In this document: one piece after another, positions 53,555 to 62,473 of the stretch | Position numbering within the stretch: the first letter of the stretch is position 1 | How the letters are laid out: each line of letters starts with the position of its first letter | Source: DATBGO01 sp963840095 | Lineage (GTDB): Bacteria; Actinomycetota; Actinomycetes; Streptosporangiales; Streptosporangiaceae | Reading direction: 5' to 3' | DNA: 64,000 nucleotides | Assembly: GCA_963840095.1 (NCBI GenBank) | Contig: CAWIXN010000003.1 | Location: 1-64,000 of the forward strand | Notes under the pieces: model-generated | The model's database searches: none | What the model was told of the DNA's origin: nothing | Seen by the model: only the letters and a program-made list of their open reading frames with translations | Position numbers and translations under genes: made by a program

Positions 53555-55018
53555 TCAGCGTGAGCGGGCGTCGACGCGGAGCGGGTCCTTGAGGATCTTG
53601 CCGATGGTGTTTTTCGGGAGGCTGTCCATCAGGTAGAGGCCGCGCGGGATCTTGAATTTGGCGAGCGAAGGCTTGCAGTGCTCGATCAGCTCGTCCGGGG
53701 TCGCGTGCGCGCCCGGCCGCAGCAAGACGTAAGCGACGGGCTGTTCACCGTAGACCGGATCGGGACGGCCGACGACAGCGGCCTCCTGGACGGCGGGGTG
53801 CTGGTAGAGGACGGTTTCGATCTCCGTCGGGTAGATGTTCTCACCGCCGCGGATGATCATGTCTTTCTTGCGGTCGACCAGCACAAGGTAACCGTCGGTG
53901 TCGAGGTAGCCGACGTCGCCGGTGTGCAGCCAGCCGTCGTTGAGCGCCTCGGCCGTTGCGCCAGGATTGCCGAGGTAACCGCGCATCACGTTCGCGCCCC
54001 GGATCACGACCTCTCCGATCTCGCCTGGTGAGAGGTGCTGTCCGGCGTCGTCGGCGATCGCCACCTCCTGCCCGGGGAACGGCAGCCCGACGGTTCCCGG
54101 CTTGTGCCTGCCGTGCAGCGGGTTGATCGTCGACGCAACGGTCCCTTCCGACAGCCCATATCCCTCGATCATGGGGACGCGGTAGCGCCCCTCGAACTCG
54201 CCGATCGCATCGGCGGGCATCGGCGCCGCGCCGCACACCACGAACTGCAGCGACGACAGGTCTGGTCTCACCTCCGGCGGCAGCGAGTTCAGCACCAGGT
54301 AAATCGTCGGCACCGCGGAGAAGTAGGTCGGCCGGTGCTTCTCGACCTGCTGCCAGAACGTCTTCGCATCGAAGCGGCTGAGGATGGCGGTCGAGCCGCC
54401 AGCGGCAAGCGGAGACACCACGCTGGCCATGATCCCGTTCACGTGGAACAGCGGCAGGACGAGCAGGACGCGCGTCGCCGCCCCGATTTCAAGCGCGCTG
54501 ACGATCTGCTCGGTCATCGCGGCCAGATTGGCGTGGTCGAGCATGACGCCCTTCGGCCGTCCGGTCGTGCCGCTCGTATACACGAGCAGGGCGAGATCGC
54601 CGGCTTCGGCCCGCAGCGGCGGCGCCGGGCCGTCGAGAGCGCCGACATCCTCGACCGGGATGAGACGGACGTCCGTCCCCGACAGCTTCGCGGCCGAGAC
54701 GGCGTCGGCGATCACGATCTTCGCCCCCGAGTCCGCCAGCTGATAGCCTGCCTCGCCCGCGGTCAGCGCGGGGTTGACCGGGGTCACCGCCACACCCATG
54801 CGCCACGCCGCGAACAGCGTGAGTACCATCTCCACGCAGTTCGGCACCATCGTCGCGATGACGTCACCGGCACCGACGCCGAGCGACGCCAGCCCTCCCG
54901 ACAGTCGTTCGACGGCGGCGGCGAACTCACCGGAGGTGAGGCGTATGCGCTCGTCCTCGATGCAGGGGCTGTCCGGTGACGCCTCCGCGCGCAGCAGCCC
55001 AACCTGGCCAACGTGCAC
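53555..55018 (-). CDS. Acyl-CoA synthetase / AMP-dependent ligase
   Basis: 487 residues, ANL superfamily. P-loop-like YTSGTTGRPKGVM, VLPLFHVNGI, IEGYGLSEGTVAST, GWLHTGDVGYLDTDGYL, RKKDMIIRGGENIYPTEIE and a catalytic Lys near the end (LPKNTIGKILKDPL). It activates a carboxylic acid, probably a fatty or aromatic acid. ATG 55018. It is a single gene, convergent with the SDR at 52629. Confidence 0.92.
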   Translation of the reverse strand: MHVGQVGLLRAEASPDSPCIEDERIRLTSGEFAAAVERLSGGLASLGVGAGDVIATMVPNCVEMVLTLFAAWRMGVAVTPVNPALTAGEAGYQLADSGAKIVIADAVSAAKLSGTDVRLIPVEDVGALDGPAPPLRAEAGDLALLVYTSGTTGRPKGVMLDHANLAAMTEQIVSALEIGAATRVLLVLPLFHVNGIMASVVSPLAAGGSTAILSRFDAKTFWQQVEKHRPTYFSAVPTIYLVLNSLPPEVRPDLSSLQFVVCGAAPMPADAIGEFEGRYRVPMIEGYGLSEGTVASTINPLHGRHKPGTVGLPFPGQEVAIADDAGQHLSPGEIGEVVIRGANVMRGYLGNPGATAEALNDGWLHTGDVGYLDTDGYLVLVDRKKDMIIRGGENIYPTEIETVLYQHPAVQEAAVVGRPDPVYGEQPVAYVLLRPGAHATPDELIEHCKPSLAKFKIPRGLYLMDSLPKNTIGKILKDPLRVDARSR

Positions 55019-55146
55019 CGCGACATCCTCTCAGCGTGCGTCCGGGGTCTGGGCCTAGCGTAGCGAGCGCTGGCCCCCAAGTCGCTGATCCGGCAATACA
55101 AAATAGACCGTTCTGTCCCCTGGCCGGACCGCCGTGGCGCCGGCGA

Positions 55147-55305
55147 TGCAGCCGGCTCGCCTGGCTGCTGGCGCATGACCACCACACCCTGCTGATCCCC
55201 GGGACGTCCAGCCCGGCTCATCTAGCCGAGAACATCGCCGCCGGAGACATCCGGCTCCCCGCCGGCGCCGTCGCGGCCCTGGACCAGCTCGCCGCGCCAA
55301 GCTAG
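55147..55305 (+). pseudogene. Aldo/keto reductase C-terminal remnant
   Basis: 52 codons ending at TAG 55303-55305. LAWLLAHDHHTLLIPGTSSP, then ENIAAGDIRLP and AVAALDQLA match the C-terminus of AKR enzymes. The TIM-barrel core is missing. It probably marks a deletion. Confidence 0.7.
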
Positions 55306-55447
55306 GGCCCCGCCTCTCAGGCACCGTCGGGTCCAGATGAGCTTCCGCCGACAGCAGCCGGCCCGCCGGCCCGCGAGCTGAAACTGCAGGCCCGCGAGGT
55401 GGGAGGATGAAAAAGGCTCAGTTCCCTTGCGTGTTCACGGGTTCGCG

Positions 55448-56215
55448 TCACGGGCTGTCGTACTCGTCGTGGCGGCGGAACCAGAAGCCGGTCTCGTTGC
55501 GGCCGAGTGGCGCGCGGTCGAGCCACTGGTACATGCCCCACAGGCCGTCCAGCCCGCGCTCGTAAGCCGAGTAGGTGTGGTAGACGACGCCGTCCTCGAG
55601 CGCGAACGCGCTCACGCCGGGTCCCTCTCGCCGGTACGTCGCCCAGTCCGTTCCTACGATGCTGGCTGCGAACTCATCAAGCCCGGAACTGTCCTGGCCG
55701 GCTGGCGGCCGGAAGTCCGACGTGCGGAAGTTGTACTCGATGGCTCCGGACTCCCACTCCTGCTTGGTATACGCCGCCTGGAAGTCGTAGTTGAAGTCGC
55801 TGCCGTACGACGACGCCCAGGGGAAGCTCCAGCCCATCCGCCGCTGGTAGGCCTGCAGCGCCGCCAGCGGGGCCCGTGACACCGCGCAGAGCGTGACGTC
55901 GTGATGGGCGAGGTGGACGACGGAGCCGTCGAAGCCGTCCGCGATCGCCGAGCAGGACGGGCACCCGGCGGTGTAATCGGGCCCGAACATGAAGTGATAG
56001 ATGAGCAGCTGCGAGCGGCCTGCGAAAAGATCGCCGAGCGACGCCGTGCCGTCGTCGGTCTCGAAGCAGTACTCCTTGTCGATCCGGACCCAGGGCAGCT
56101 CCTGCCGCCACCGCGCCAGCTCGTCGCTACGCCGCGTCAGCGCCTTCTCCGCCGCCAGCAGCTCCAGCCGGGCCGCCAGCCACTCCGCACGTGTTCCGGT
56201 CTTATGAGTGGTCAT
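55448..56215 (-). CDS. DUF899 thioredoxin-like protein
   Basis: 255 residues. YHFMFGPDYTAGCPSCSAI is the DUF899 thioredoxin-like segment (Cys-x-x-Cys). VHLAHHDVTLCAVSRAPLAA, LDGLWGMYQWLDRAPLG and a terminal FWFRRHDEY are typical. The function of the family is not established, but it sits beside redox/stress genes. ATG 56215 has AAAGGAGA upstream. It is the third gene of the operon with DUF2182 and the SDR. Confidence 0.88.
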   Translation of the reverse strand: MTTHKTGTRAEWLAARLELLAAEKALTRRSDELARWRQELPWVRIDKEYCFETDDGTASLGDLFAGRSQLLIYHFMFGPDYTAGCPSCSAIADGFDGSVVHLAHHDVTLCAVSRAPLAALQAYQRRMGWSFPWASSYGSDFNYDFQAAYTKQEWESGAIEYNFRTSDFRPPAGQDSSGLDEFAASIVGTDWATYRREGPGVSAFALEDGVVYHTYSAYERGLDGLWGMYQWLDRAPLGRNETGFWFRRHDEYDSP

Positions 56216-56272
56216 TGTTACTCTCCTTTGGCGTTAAACGAGACTGGCGCGGCCCGCGCCGCCGATGAGATC

Positions 56273-57052
56273 TCACATCGGCGGCATGAGCCCGGGAACC
56301 ACCGAGGGCGCGATGACGATCAGGCCGCCAAGCCCGACGATCGCCAGCGCCACCGGCACATCGATGGCGGCTATCGCGGGCAGGAGCTTCTGGCCGATGG
56401 CGAGGACGGCGATCACGGCCATCCAGGTGACGCTCATGACGCCCAGCGCCACCAGCATTAGCATCAGCCCGATGCTCGAGCCGGCGCAGCAGAGCCCGAA
56501 CTCGAATCCAGACCGGGCGCTCTCGCGGCAGCGCGCGCGGCAGCGCTGCTTGAGCGGCGTGAACTCATAGACACCGGCCGCGATCACCACCACCCCGGCG
56601 GCGACAGACCCGTGCGGCCGGTACAGCGCGTACACCGCGACGCCCGCGAGCGCCCAGACGGCCAGGTAGGACCCGACGAATAGCGGCACGGCGCGCGCCC
56701 CGCCGCTGGCCTGAGCGCGCCTCACGACTGCCGGAGCCGCGCCTGGCAGCATCATCGCGGCCATCATCCACACCCACAGCGCGACAAAGAACCCGAACGA
56801 GCCGAGCCGGGTCGCCACGCCCATGTCCATCCCGTTCATCTGCCGGACCGCGACCACCCAGGACGCGGCGGCGAGCCCGAGCGTCACCGTCAGCGCGGCT
56901 GCCGTCGCGGCCGTCCCGCTGCTGGTCATGGCCGTGGCCGTCCCGCCGCTGGTCATGGCGGCGGAGCGGGAAGCCGGCGCCGCGTCCGTCCGCAGTTGCC
57001 CGGCGAGCTTCTGGCCGTGCCGGAGTTGCACCGTCTCCCTCCCTTTGCTCAT
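56273..57052 (-). CDS. DUF2182 membrane protein, metal-binding type
   Basis: 259 residues. About six membrane helices. MNGMDMG and the MMAAMMLPGAAP stretch are Met-rich, suggesting copper or another soft metal. EFTPLKQRCRARCRESAR holds a Cys pair, and FGLCCAGSSIGLML another. It may be a DUF2182 metal-binding or CO-dehydrogenase-maturation-like protein. The ATG overlaps the SDR stop by 4 nt. Confidence 0.8.
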   Translation of the reverse strand: MSKGRETVQLRHGQKLAGQLRTDAAPASRSAAMTSGGTATAMTSSGTAATAAALTVTLGLAAASWVVAVRQMNGMDMGVATRLGSFGFFVALWVWMMAAMMLPGAAPAVVRRAQASGGARAVPLFVGSYLAVWALAGVAVYALYRPHGSVAAGVVVIAAGVYEFTPLKQRCRARCRESARSGFEFGLCCAGSSIGLMLMLVALGVMSVTWMAVIAVLAIGQKLLPAIAAIDVPVALAIVGLGGLIVIAPSVVPGLMPPM

Positions 57053-57774
57053 GCCGTGACGGGTTCTGCTGCTACGAGCGCCGCGAGCTGGCGCTCGAAC
57101 GCCTTCGTCGCGCCGCTGCGCCAGCTCTCGGCCAAGGACTGCGACATCGGGTCGGGGAAGATGTCCTCCTCGCCGTTCTCCACTCCGTCGAAGATGGCTC
57201 GCGCGACGGACTCCGCAGAGGCCTTCGGTATGTCGAGACCCCGGTTCATATCGGTGTCGGTGGGGCCGGTCAGGACGGCATGTACCCGCACGCCCCGTCC
57301 GGCCAGCAGAGCGCGCAGCGATTGGGTCAGACTGAACGCGGCCGCCTTGGAGATCGAGTAGGCCGGAATGAGCGGCAGGGGAGCGAAGGCGTTCAGCGAC
57401 AGATTGTTGACGATGGCTCCCCGGGAGCCCGTCAGCAACGGCAGGAACGCCTGGGTCACGCCGTAGGTGCCGAAGAGGTTGACCGCGAGGTGCTGCTCGA
57501 GCACAGCCCGATCGCCGAGGTCATCGTAAAGCGCCAGGCCGGCGTTATTGATGAGGAGATCCAGAGACCCGACCCGGTCGGCAGCGGCCCGAATCTGCGC
57601 CGCGCTGGTCACGTCCAGGGCCAGCGGCCTGACGCGCCCATCCGGGTGGGCCAGGGGCTGGCGCGTGCCGGCATACACCCGCCGCGCGCCTCTGCTCAGC
57701 GCCTCGGTGACCAGCGCCTGCCCGATGCCGCGACTGGCCCCGGTCACCAGCACTGTTCTGTCTGCGATTGACAT
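57049..57774 (-). CDS. Short-chain dehydrogenase/reductase
   Basis: 241 residues. VLVTGASRGIGQALVTEALS, INNAGLALYDD, NNLSLNAFAP (catalytic Ser near) and YSISKAAAFSLT. It is first in the SDR-DUF2182-DUF899 operon. ATG 57774 has GGAGGG 5 nt upstream. Two TetR-like palindromes lie just upstream, so expression is probably repressor-controlled. Confidence 0.9.
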   Translation of the reverse strand: MSIADRTVLVTGASRGIGQALVTEALSRGARRVYAGTRQPLAHPDGRVRPLALDVTSAAQIRAAADRVGSLDLLINNAGLALYDDLGDRAVLEQHLAVNLFGTYGVTQAFLPLLTGSRGAIVNNLSLNAFAPLPLIPAYSISKAAAFSLTQSLRALLAGRGVRVHAVLTGPTDTDMNRGLDIPKASAESVARAIFDGVENGEEDIFPDPMSQSLAESWRSGATKAFERQLAALVAAEPVTA

Positions 57775-57829
57775 ACACCCTCCAGATAAGTGCGGGCGTT
57801 CCGCGTTCCGCGGCAGCCCGGACGGCGCT

Positions 57830-57879
57830 ATGTATAGCAACCATCTGATTGCTATACATTATGGCAACCAGATGGTTGC
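57830..57879. promoter_or_regulatory. Palindromic operators before the SDR operon
   Basis: GCAACCA-tc-TGATTGC (57837-57852) and GCAACCA-ga-TGGTTGC (57864-57879) are two near-identical 16-bp TetR-type palindromes, 27 bp apart. A longer 11-bp inverted repeat ATGTATAGCAA / TTGCTATACAT (57830-57840, 57849-57859) overlaps the first. No regulator gene is nearby. Confidence 0.7.
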
Positions 57880-57906
57880 GTCAAGTCCGGAGCACGAGCC
57901 CGGGAC

Positions 57907-57975
57907 GGGGACGGCGAGGCGTTCCGCGAGCTGACCGAGCCGTACTGCCGGGAGCTCCGGGTGCACTTCGTGTTA
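57907..57975 (+). pseudogene. ECF sigma factor N-terminal fragment
   Basis: GDGEAFRELTEPYCRELRVH matches the start of ECF sigma region 2. The rest is absent: within 3 bp the sequence becomes an unrelated membrane protein. This marks a deletion junction. Confidence 0.5.
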
Positions 57976-57976
57976 G

Positions 57977-58204
57977 ATGCCGGTCATGGATGTTGCGGCC
58001 GCGTCCTACACCTCGGGTACCTCCTGGGCGGGCGCGGGCGCCCTGGCCGCGTTCTTCGGCGCGGTGGCCGTGGTCTGGGTCACGTTCACAGTCGGCCTGC
58101 CCAGGCGGCGGCTGTACTACGGGATCCGCGCCGCCGCGCCGCTGCTGACCGCCCCGCCGGGGATGCGCAGCGACCTCGAGCTGCGGACCGCGCCACGCCG
58201 TTAG
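57977..58204 (+). pseudogene. Small membrane protein, truncated by frameshift
   Basis: 75 codons. One helix (WAGAGALAAFFGAVAVVWVTF) then PRRRLYYGIRAAAPLLTAPP and DLELR, a conserved actinobacterial protein type that normally goes on with a strand-rich domain. Here it stops after TAPRR. Part of the continuation (EITITVLADGGEP) is in another frame near 58225. No ribosome site is evident. Confidence 0.5.
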
Positions 58205-59404
58205 CGATCCGCAGGCGCCAGGAGATCACCATCACCGTCCTCGCCGACGGCGGCGAGCCGGCCCTCACGTGCCGCAGTCCCCTCATCGACGTCCAGGTCC
58301 GCCCGCGGACCCAGCACCAAGAGCCTGCCCAGGCAGTGCAGTGGGCAGTGTTGGCGTTCGCGGCGGTGGCGGTGGTGGCCATGGCGGTGGCGTTGGGCGG
58401 CCATCGGAACTGCGGCGGCCACGAAGATGGCACAGTGCTCGTCGCGGGAAGTGCCCGGATTCCCTGTCACTGCGCTGCCGGTCTCAGCGCATATCGCCGA
58501 ATATTTGGTTCTGCCGGGCATCAGTCCATCGTTTTTTCAGGGACACAGATAAGCCCGTTATGGAATTGCGGCTGATGAGTTAGACGGTCCTGCTGCAGGC
58601 TTGGCCCAGCGAGATCATCGGCGCGAGATGGTTCAGTCGCTGGCGGGGAACCTGCTGCCAGCGGCCCCGGCGGGAAGGTTCGCCCAGCGCGGGAGGTACA
58701 TGGATTGCGCGCCGCTGGCAAGGGGGCGGCCGGATGCCAGCGGCTCCCAGCGGGGTGAAGGTGGCTGGTCTTGGGTGGTGGTGGCGTAGAGCTTGGCGAG
58801 GCTGGCGCCCTGCTACTGGCGTTCGGGCGCGCTGAGTGGGCTGAGAAAGCCGCTGGAACTCCTCGACGGCCTGGCGCAGCCCGGCCAGGGCCCACCTCCC
58901 CGCGCCGGGTGATTGTCACCAAGTGCCGGCCGCCACAATCTCCAGGCCGTCATCCTGGCCGGGCCACAGCTTGCTCCCCACCCGGCTCACCAGGGCTGAC
59001 GGCGAGGGTGGCCTGGTGCTGCGGGCGGAGTGGACCAAGTTCCGCACCGTCCGCGGCAGCCGGTGCAGACGACGGCCGATCTTCGCCGCCTTGGCCGACG
59101 TGCCACGTCGCGACGAGGCCCGGCTTCGCGGCCGAGGTCATCGATGCCACCCGCCTCTCCGAATTCACTCGCCAGGGTGATCCGCCCTCCCGCCGTGCAC
59201 GAGGGCCCAAGGTCGCCTGCTTAGCCTCCGGCATTCAGCATCATTTGCCGTTTGGCCGCCCGCCGGATTCGTCGTTGCTGTGAGCTGGTGTTTTGCGCCT
59301 GGATGGCTGCTGGCGCCGTAGTGCGGGGGGCACCTGCTGGGTGCGGTGGCCGCCGGCTGCGGGCTGTCGCGGCCAGGGACGGCGCGGCCTTGTGGTTTCT
59401 GATA
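58205..59404. other. Gene-debris region
   Basis: About 1.2 kb without an intact gene. It contains the continuation of the frameshifted membrane protein, an ABC-2 permease N-terminal fragment and short open frames without similarity. It ends at the IS1380 insertion. Confidence 0.55.
59007..59060 (+). pseudogene. ABC-2 permease N-terminal fragment
   Basis: GGLVLRAEWTKFRTVRG is the typical N-terminus of actinobacterial ABC-2 permeases. The similarity ends after 18 residues, where the first membrane helix should begin. Confidence 0.5.
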
Positions 59405-59481
59405 GCGAAGAGCGCCCTGGTTCTGGGAGATTACGCGGTAACCACACACGTGTAATTTCCAGGGTCAGGAGCGCTCTTCGC
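59405..59481. promoter_or_regulatory. Inverted repeat before the IS1380 transposase
   Basis: GCGAAGAGCGC (59405-59415) and GCGCTCTTCGC (59471-59481) are perfect 11-bp arms, with CCTGG/CCAGG and ATTAC/GTAAT also pairing inside. The right arm ends 1 nt before the transposase ATG. The structure could hide the start or reduce read-through; it may also be part of the element's end. Confidence 0.6.
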
Positions 59482-59482
59482 C

Positions 59483-60913
59483 ATGCAGCATACGCGGTGG
59501 GACCACGGGCTGAAGGTGACTGCGGACGGGGCCGGCCTGGCCGGGCACGCGGGTGCGATCTTGCTGCGCAAGCTCGCGGACCAGTGCGGGCTGACCGGCG
59601 CGGTGGGCCCGGTGCTGGCCCGGGCCGGGAAGTCGCCGCTGGTGGACCGCGGGATGACGCTGGTGTCCATGGCGATCGCGATCGCGCTCGGCGCCACCAG
59701 CATCAGCGACATCGCAGTGCTGGGCCACCTGGGCCCGGTGCTGGGGGCCGCGCCGAGCGACACGACCGCGCGGCGGACTCTGGAGCTGGCTGATCCCCGC
59801 ACGCTGGGCAAGATCGCGAAGGTCAGGGCGCGGGTCCGCGCGCACGTATGGAAGCTGACCGGCGAGCGTCCGGGCGGGTTCCCGTGGCTGGAGATCGCCG
59901 GGAAGACCCTGACGGGCTGGCTGGTAATCGACATGGACGCCACCCTGATCACCGCGCACTCAGAGAAACAGGGTGCCGCGCCTACGTACAAGAAAGGGTT
60001 CGGCTTCCATCCACTGGGGGCGTGGCTGGCGAACACGGCCGAGTGCCTGGCGATGCTGCTGCGGCCCGGCAACGCTGGCTCGAACACGGTCAGCGACCAT
60101 ATTGAGGTGCTGGCCGCGGCGATCGCGCAGGTCCCGGCCCGCATGCGGTCCAGGCTGATGGTCCGCGTGGACGGGGCCGGGGCCAGCCACGAGCTCATCG
60201 CGCACCTGCTGTCGCTGGGCTCGCCGCGCCGGACGGTGCTGTTCACCTGCGGGTGGATGATCACCGGGGCCGACGAGGACGCCATTAAGATGCTGCCCGC
60301 CTCCGCGTGGAAGCCCGGCCTGGACCAGGACGGCAAAGTGCAGGAAGACAAGCACGTCGCGGAGATCACGGACCTGATGAGCCGCGCCGGCCGCTGGCCG
60401 GGCGGGCTGCGCTGGATCGCCCGCCGCGCCAGGCCGTCGCGCAGGCAGGTGAAAAACCTGACCGGTTACGAGAAAGCCACCGGATGGCGGTACTCCATCA
60501 CCTGCACGAACATCCCCGCGGCCGGCATCCCCGGCGTCCCCGGCAGCCACCATCCCCAGGTCATCGACGTGGTGCACCGCGAGCACGCCGTCGTCGAGGA
60601 CGGCGTCCGCACCGGCAAGGCCATGGGCCTGCGGAACCTCCCCTCGAAGACCTGGACCGTGAATTGCGGCTGGGTGCTCGCGGCGAATATCGCCGCTGAC
60701 CTGACAGCATGGTCACGGCTCCTCGGCCTGCACGGCTGCGGCGGGCTGGAAGACGCCGAGCCGGACACGCTGCGTTACCGGCTCTGGCATATTCCGGCCC
60801 GCCTGGTCCGGCCCGCCCGCCAGCGCGTCCTGAAGATCAGCCCGGACTGGCCGTGGAAGGAGGCGTTCCTGACCTGCTGGCAGCGGCTGAGCGCCCTGCC
60901 CGCACCCGCCTGA
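59483..60913 (+). mobile_element. IS1380-family transposase
   Basis: 476 residues, full-length. N-terminal QHTRWDHGLKVTADGAGLAG; catalytic Asp in TGWLVIDMDATLI; FGFHPLGAWLANT; LMVRVDGAGAS; C-terminal IPARLVRPARQRVLKISPDW, then WKEAFLTCW. DDE-type of the IS1380 family. I could not place both terminal repeats with confidence, so only the gene is bounded. It is intact and so may still move. Confidence 0.92.
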
Positions 60914-61217
60914 CCAGCACAACCCCCCAGGGCGACAGGAAAGGAGCACGCCCCGGCGCGGTCGGAGCCGGCGCAACCCCGGGCGCACGGGCCGCGGCGC
61001 CTGCCAACACGCGAACAGCAACCAGACACCACAGCCGAAACCCGGCAAGGCGCAATCAGTAACCAGACCCGCCCAGCCCCTGAATCATCGAGGTTAATGT
61101 CGTTTTTCCCCCGGCACCGCGCCAAACGTCCCGCGGTGGGCAGGACCATGGCCCCTGGCTTGCGCGCTAAGGCGTACGTAGGTTGAGATTGTCCGTCTGG
61201 AAGGAGGCGATAAATAA

Positions 61218-61484
61218 GTGATTAGCATTCCGGCCTTGGTGTTCTTCCTGGCAGTGATCGCCGTCTACCTATCGGGGTGTCTCGTTTACCATATCCGGGA
61301 TATTCACGATGAGCGGAAAGACCAGAATGGCAGTTCCAGGCGGTCCATGCCAGGCACGGCGGCTCGCATGCGATCCAGCTCTGAGGGACCAGCAGCCACC
61401 TGCCGGCCGGTTACGCCGGCGGCGCCTCGCGGAGGCGGCGGCTTGTCACCGGCGGACCGTACAGCCGGGGCCCGAAGCGCCTGA
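61218..61484 (+). CDS. Small single-pass membrane protein
   Basis: 88 residues. ISIPALVFFLAVIAVYLSGC is an N-terminal helix; the rest is polar and Arg/Gly-rich. GGAAGGAGG lies 10 nt before GTG 61218, an excellent ribosome site. Function unknown. Confidence 0.55.
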   Translation: MISIPALVFFLAVIAVYLSGCLVYHIRDIHDERKDQNGSSRRSMPGTAARMRSSSEGPAATCRPVTPAAPRGGGGLSPADRTAGARSA

Positions 61485-61562
61485 TCGGCCGCAGTGATGC
61501 AGGGACTGTCAGCGTTGAGCTGACTCTCGCGAGGATCCGTCCTCACGGGAAGCGTGATTAGC

Positions 61563-61706
61563 GTGTCGAGGGCTTTCCCGCTGCAGTTCCAGCCTTACGT
61601 GGTGGCCGTGGCCTGCAAGGGCGAGGCGCTCCGGTCCCAGGTGGCGAACTACTTCGGGATTGGACTTGGGTGTTTAGATCCTCGGTGGGCCAGAGGGCAT
61701 CGATAA
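61563..61706 (+). pseudogene. IS3-type transposase OrfA remnant
   Basis: 48 codons. FPLQFQPYVVAVACKGEALR and SQVANYFGIGLGCL correspond to the HTH start of OrfA of IS3-like elements. It then breaks off to a stop at 61704-61706. The rest of the element is missing. Confidence 0.5.
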
Positions 61707-62473
61707 ATTCGCTCGCGCCCCAGCAACTGTGCCGGCACTGGCATGCGCCATGGTTTCCGGAGGAGCGCGCCAGAACTTCTGGATATGTGCGCAACTGAGG
61801 TTTTTTACCCGGGCAACTGTTCAAGTGCGTACCCGGCAGGGCTTATTGCTACGTGCGATTGTTACGCCACTTGTTATGAACACGCGGCGTCATCCATCTT
61901 GACCACAACCGAGACCGAAATGTTCTGTACGGCGGCGACAGGTTCGTGAGCATGGTGCCGGCCGACGGCCCCGTCCGTCAGGCAGCCCTCAGATCAGGGA
62001 AGTGGGAGTCACGGAGAGTGACCGTTCTGTCAGTCTGGCGCACGGTGCGCTCGCACTGCCGAATCGGCGGGGCCTTGCCGGTGGCTGAGTCCAAGATGGG
62101 CCTGGAGCACAGAGCAGCCAGCTCGGCATCGCTCGCCGTGAATCTGCTTCGTAGCTAAGGAATTGGCCAGCGTCATAAGCTGCACAGCGCCTCGGCCGGT
62201 GACACGGGGGGCATTCGGCGGTCGGACGGGGGTGTGGAACGTCGGGCCGCTGAGGTCACCGCCCGGGAACTGCCCCCGCGAAGGAGTGGACGCAGCTTCC
62301 TGCTGGCGGTCTGACGAGTGCATGAACTCCGTTAGCGAGCATCTGTTTCGGGTTGCGGGCGGGTAATGCTAGTGGTGGACGGTGAACCGTGAGGTCATCG
62401 CGGTGGTGCTGGCCGGTGGGCGGGTGGCTGTGGCTAGAAGGCGACGTGGTCCGGATCGGGCCGGGAGTGGCTG
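61707..62473. other. Gene-poor stretch upstream of kdpD
   Basis: About 770 nt. Short open frames exist but have weak codon bias and no recognisable family. No terminator or repeat was identified. It should contain the kdpD promoter. Confidence 0.4.
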
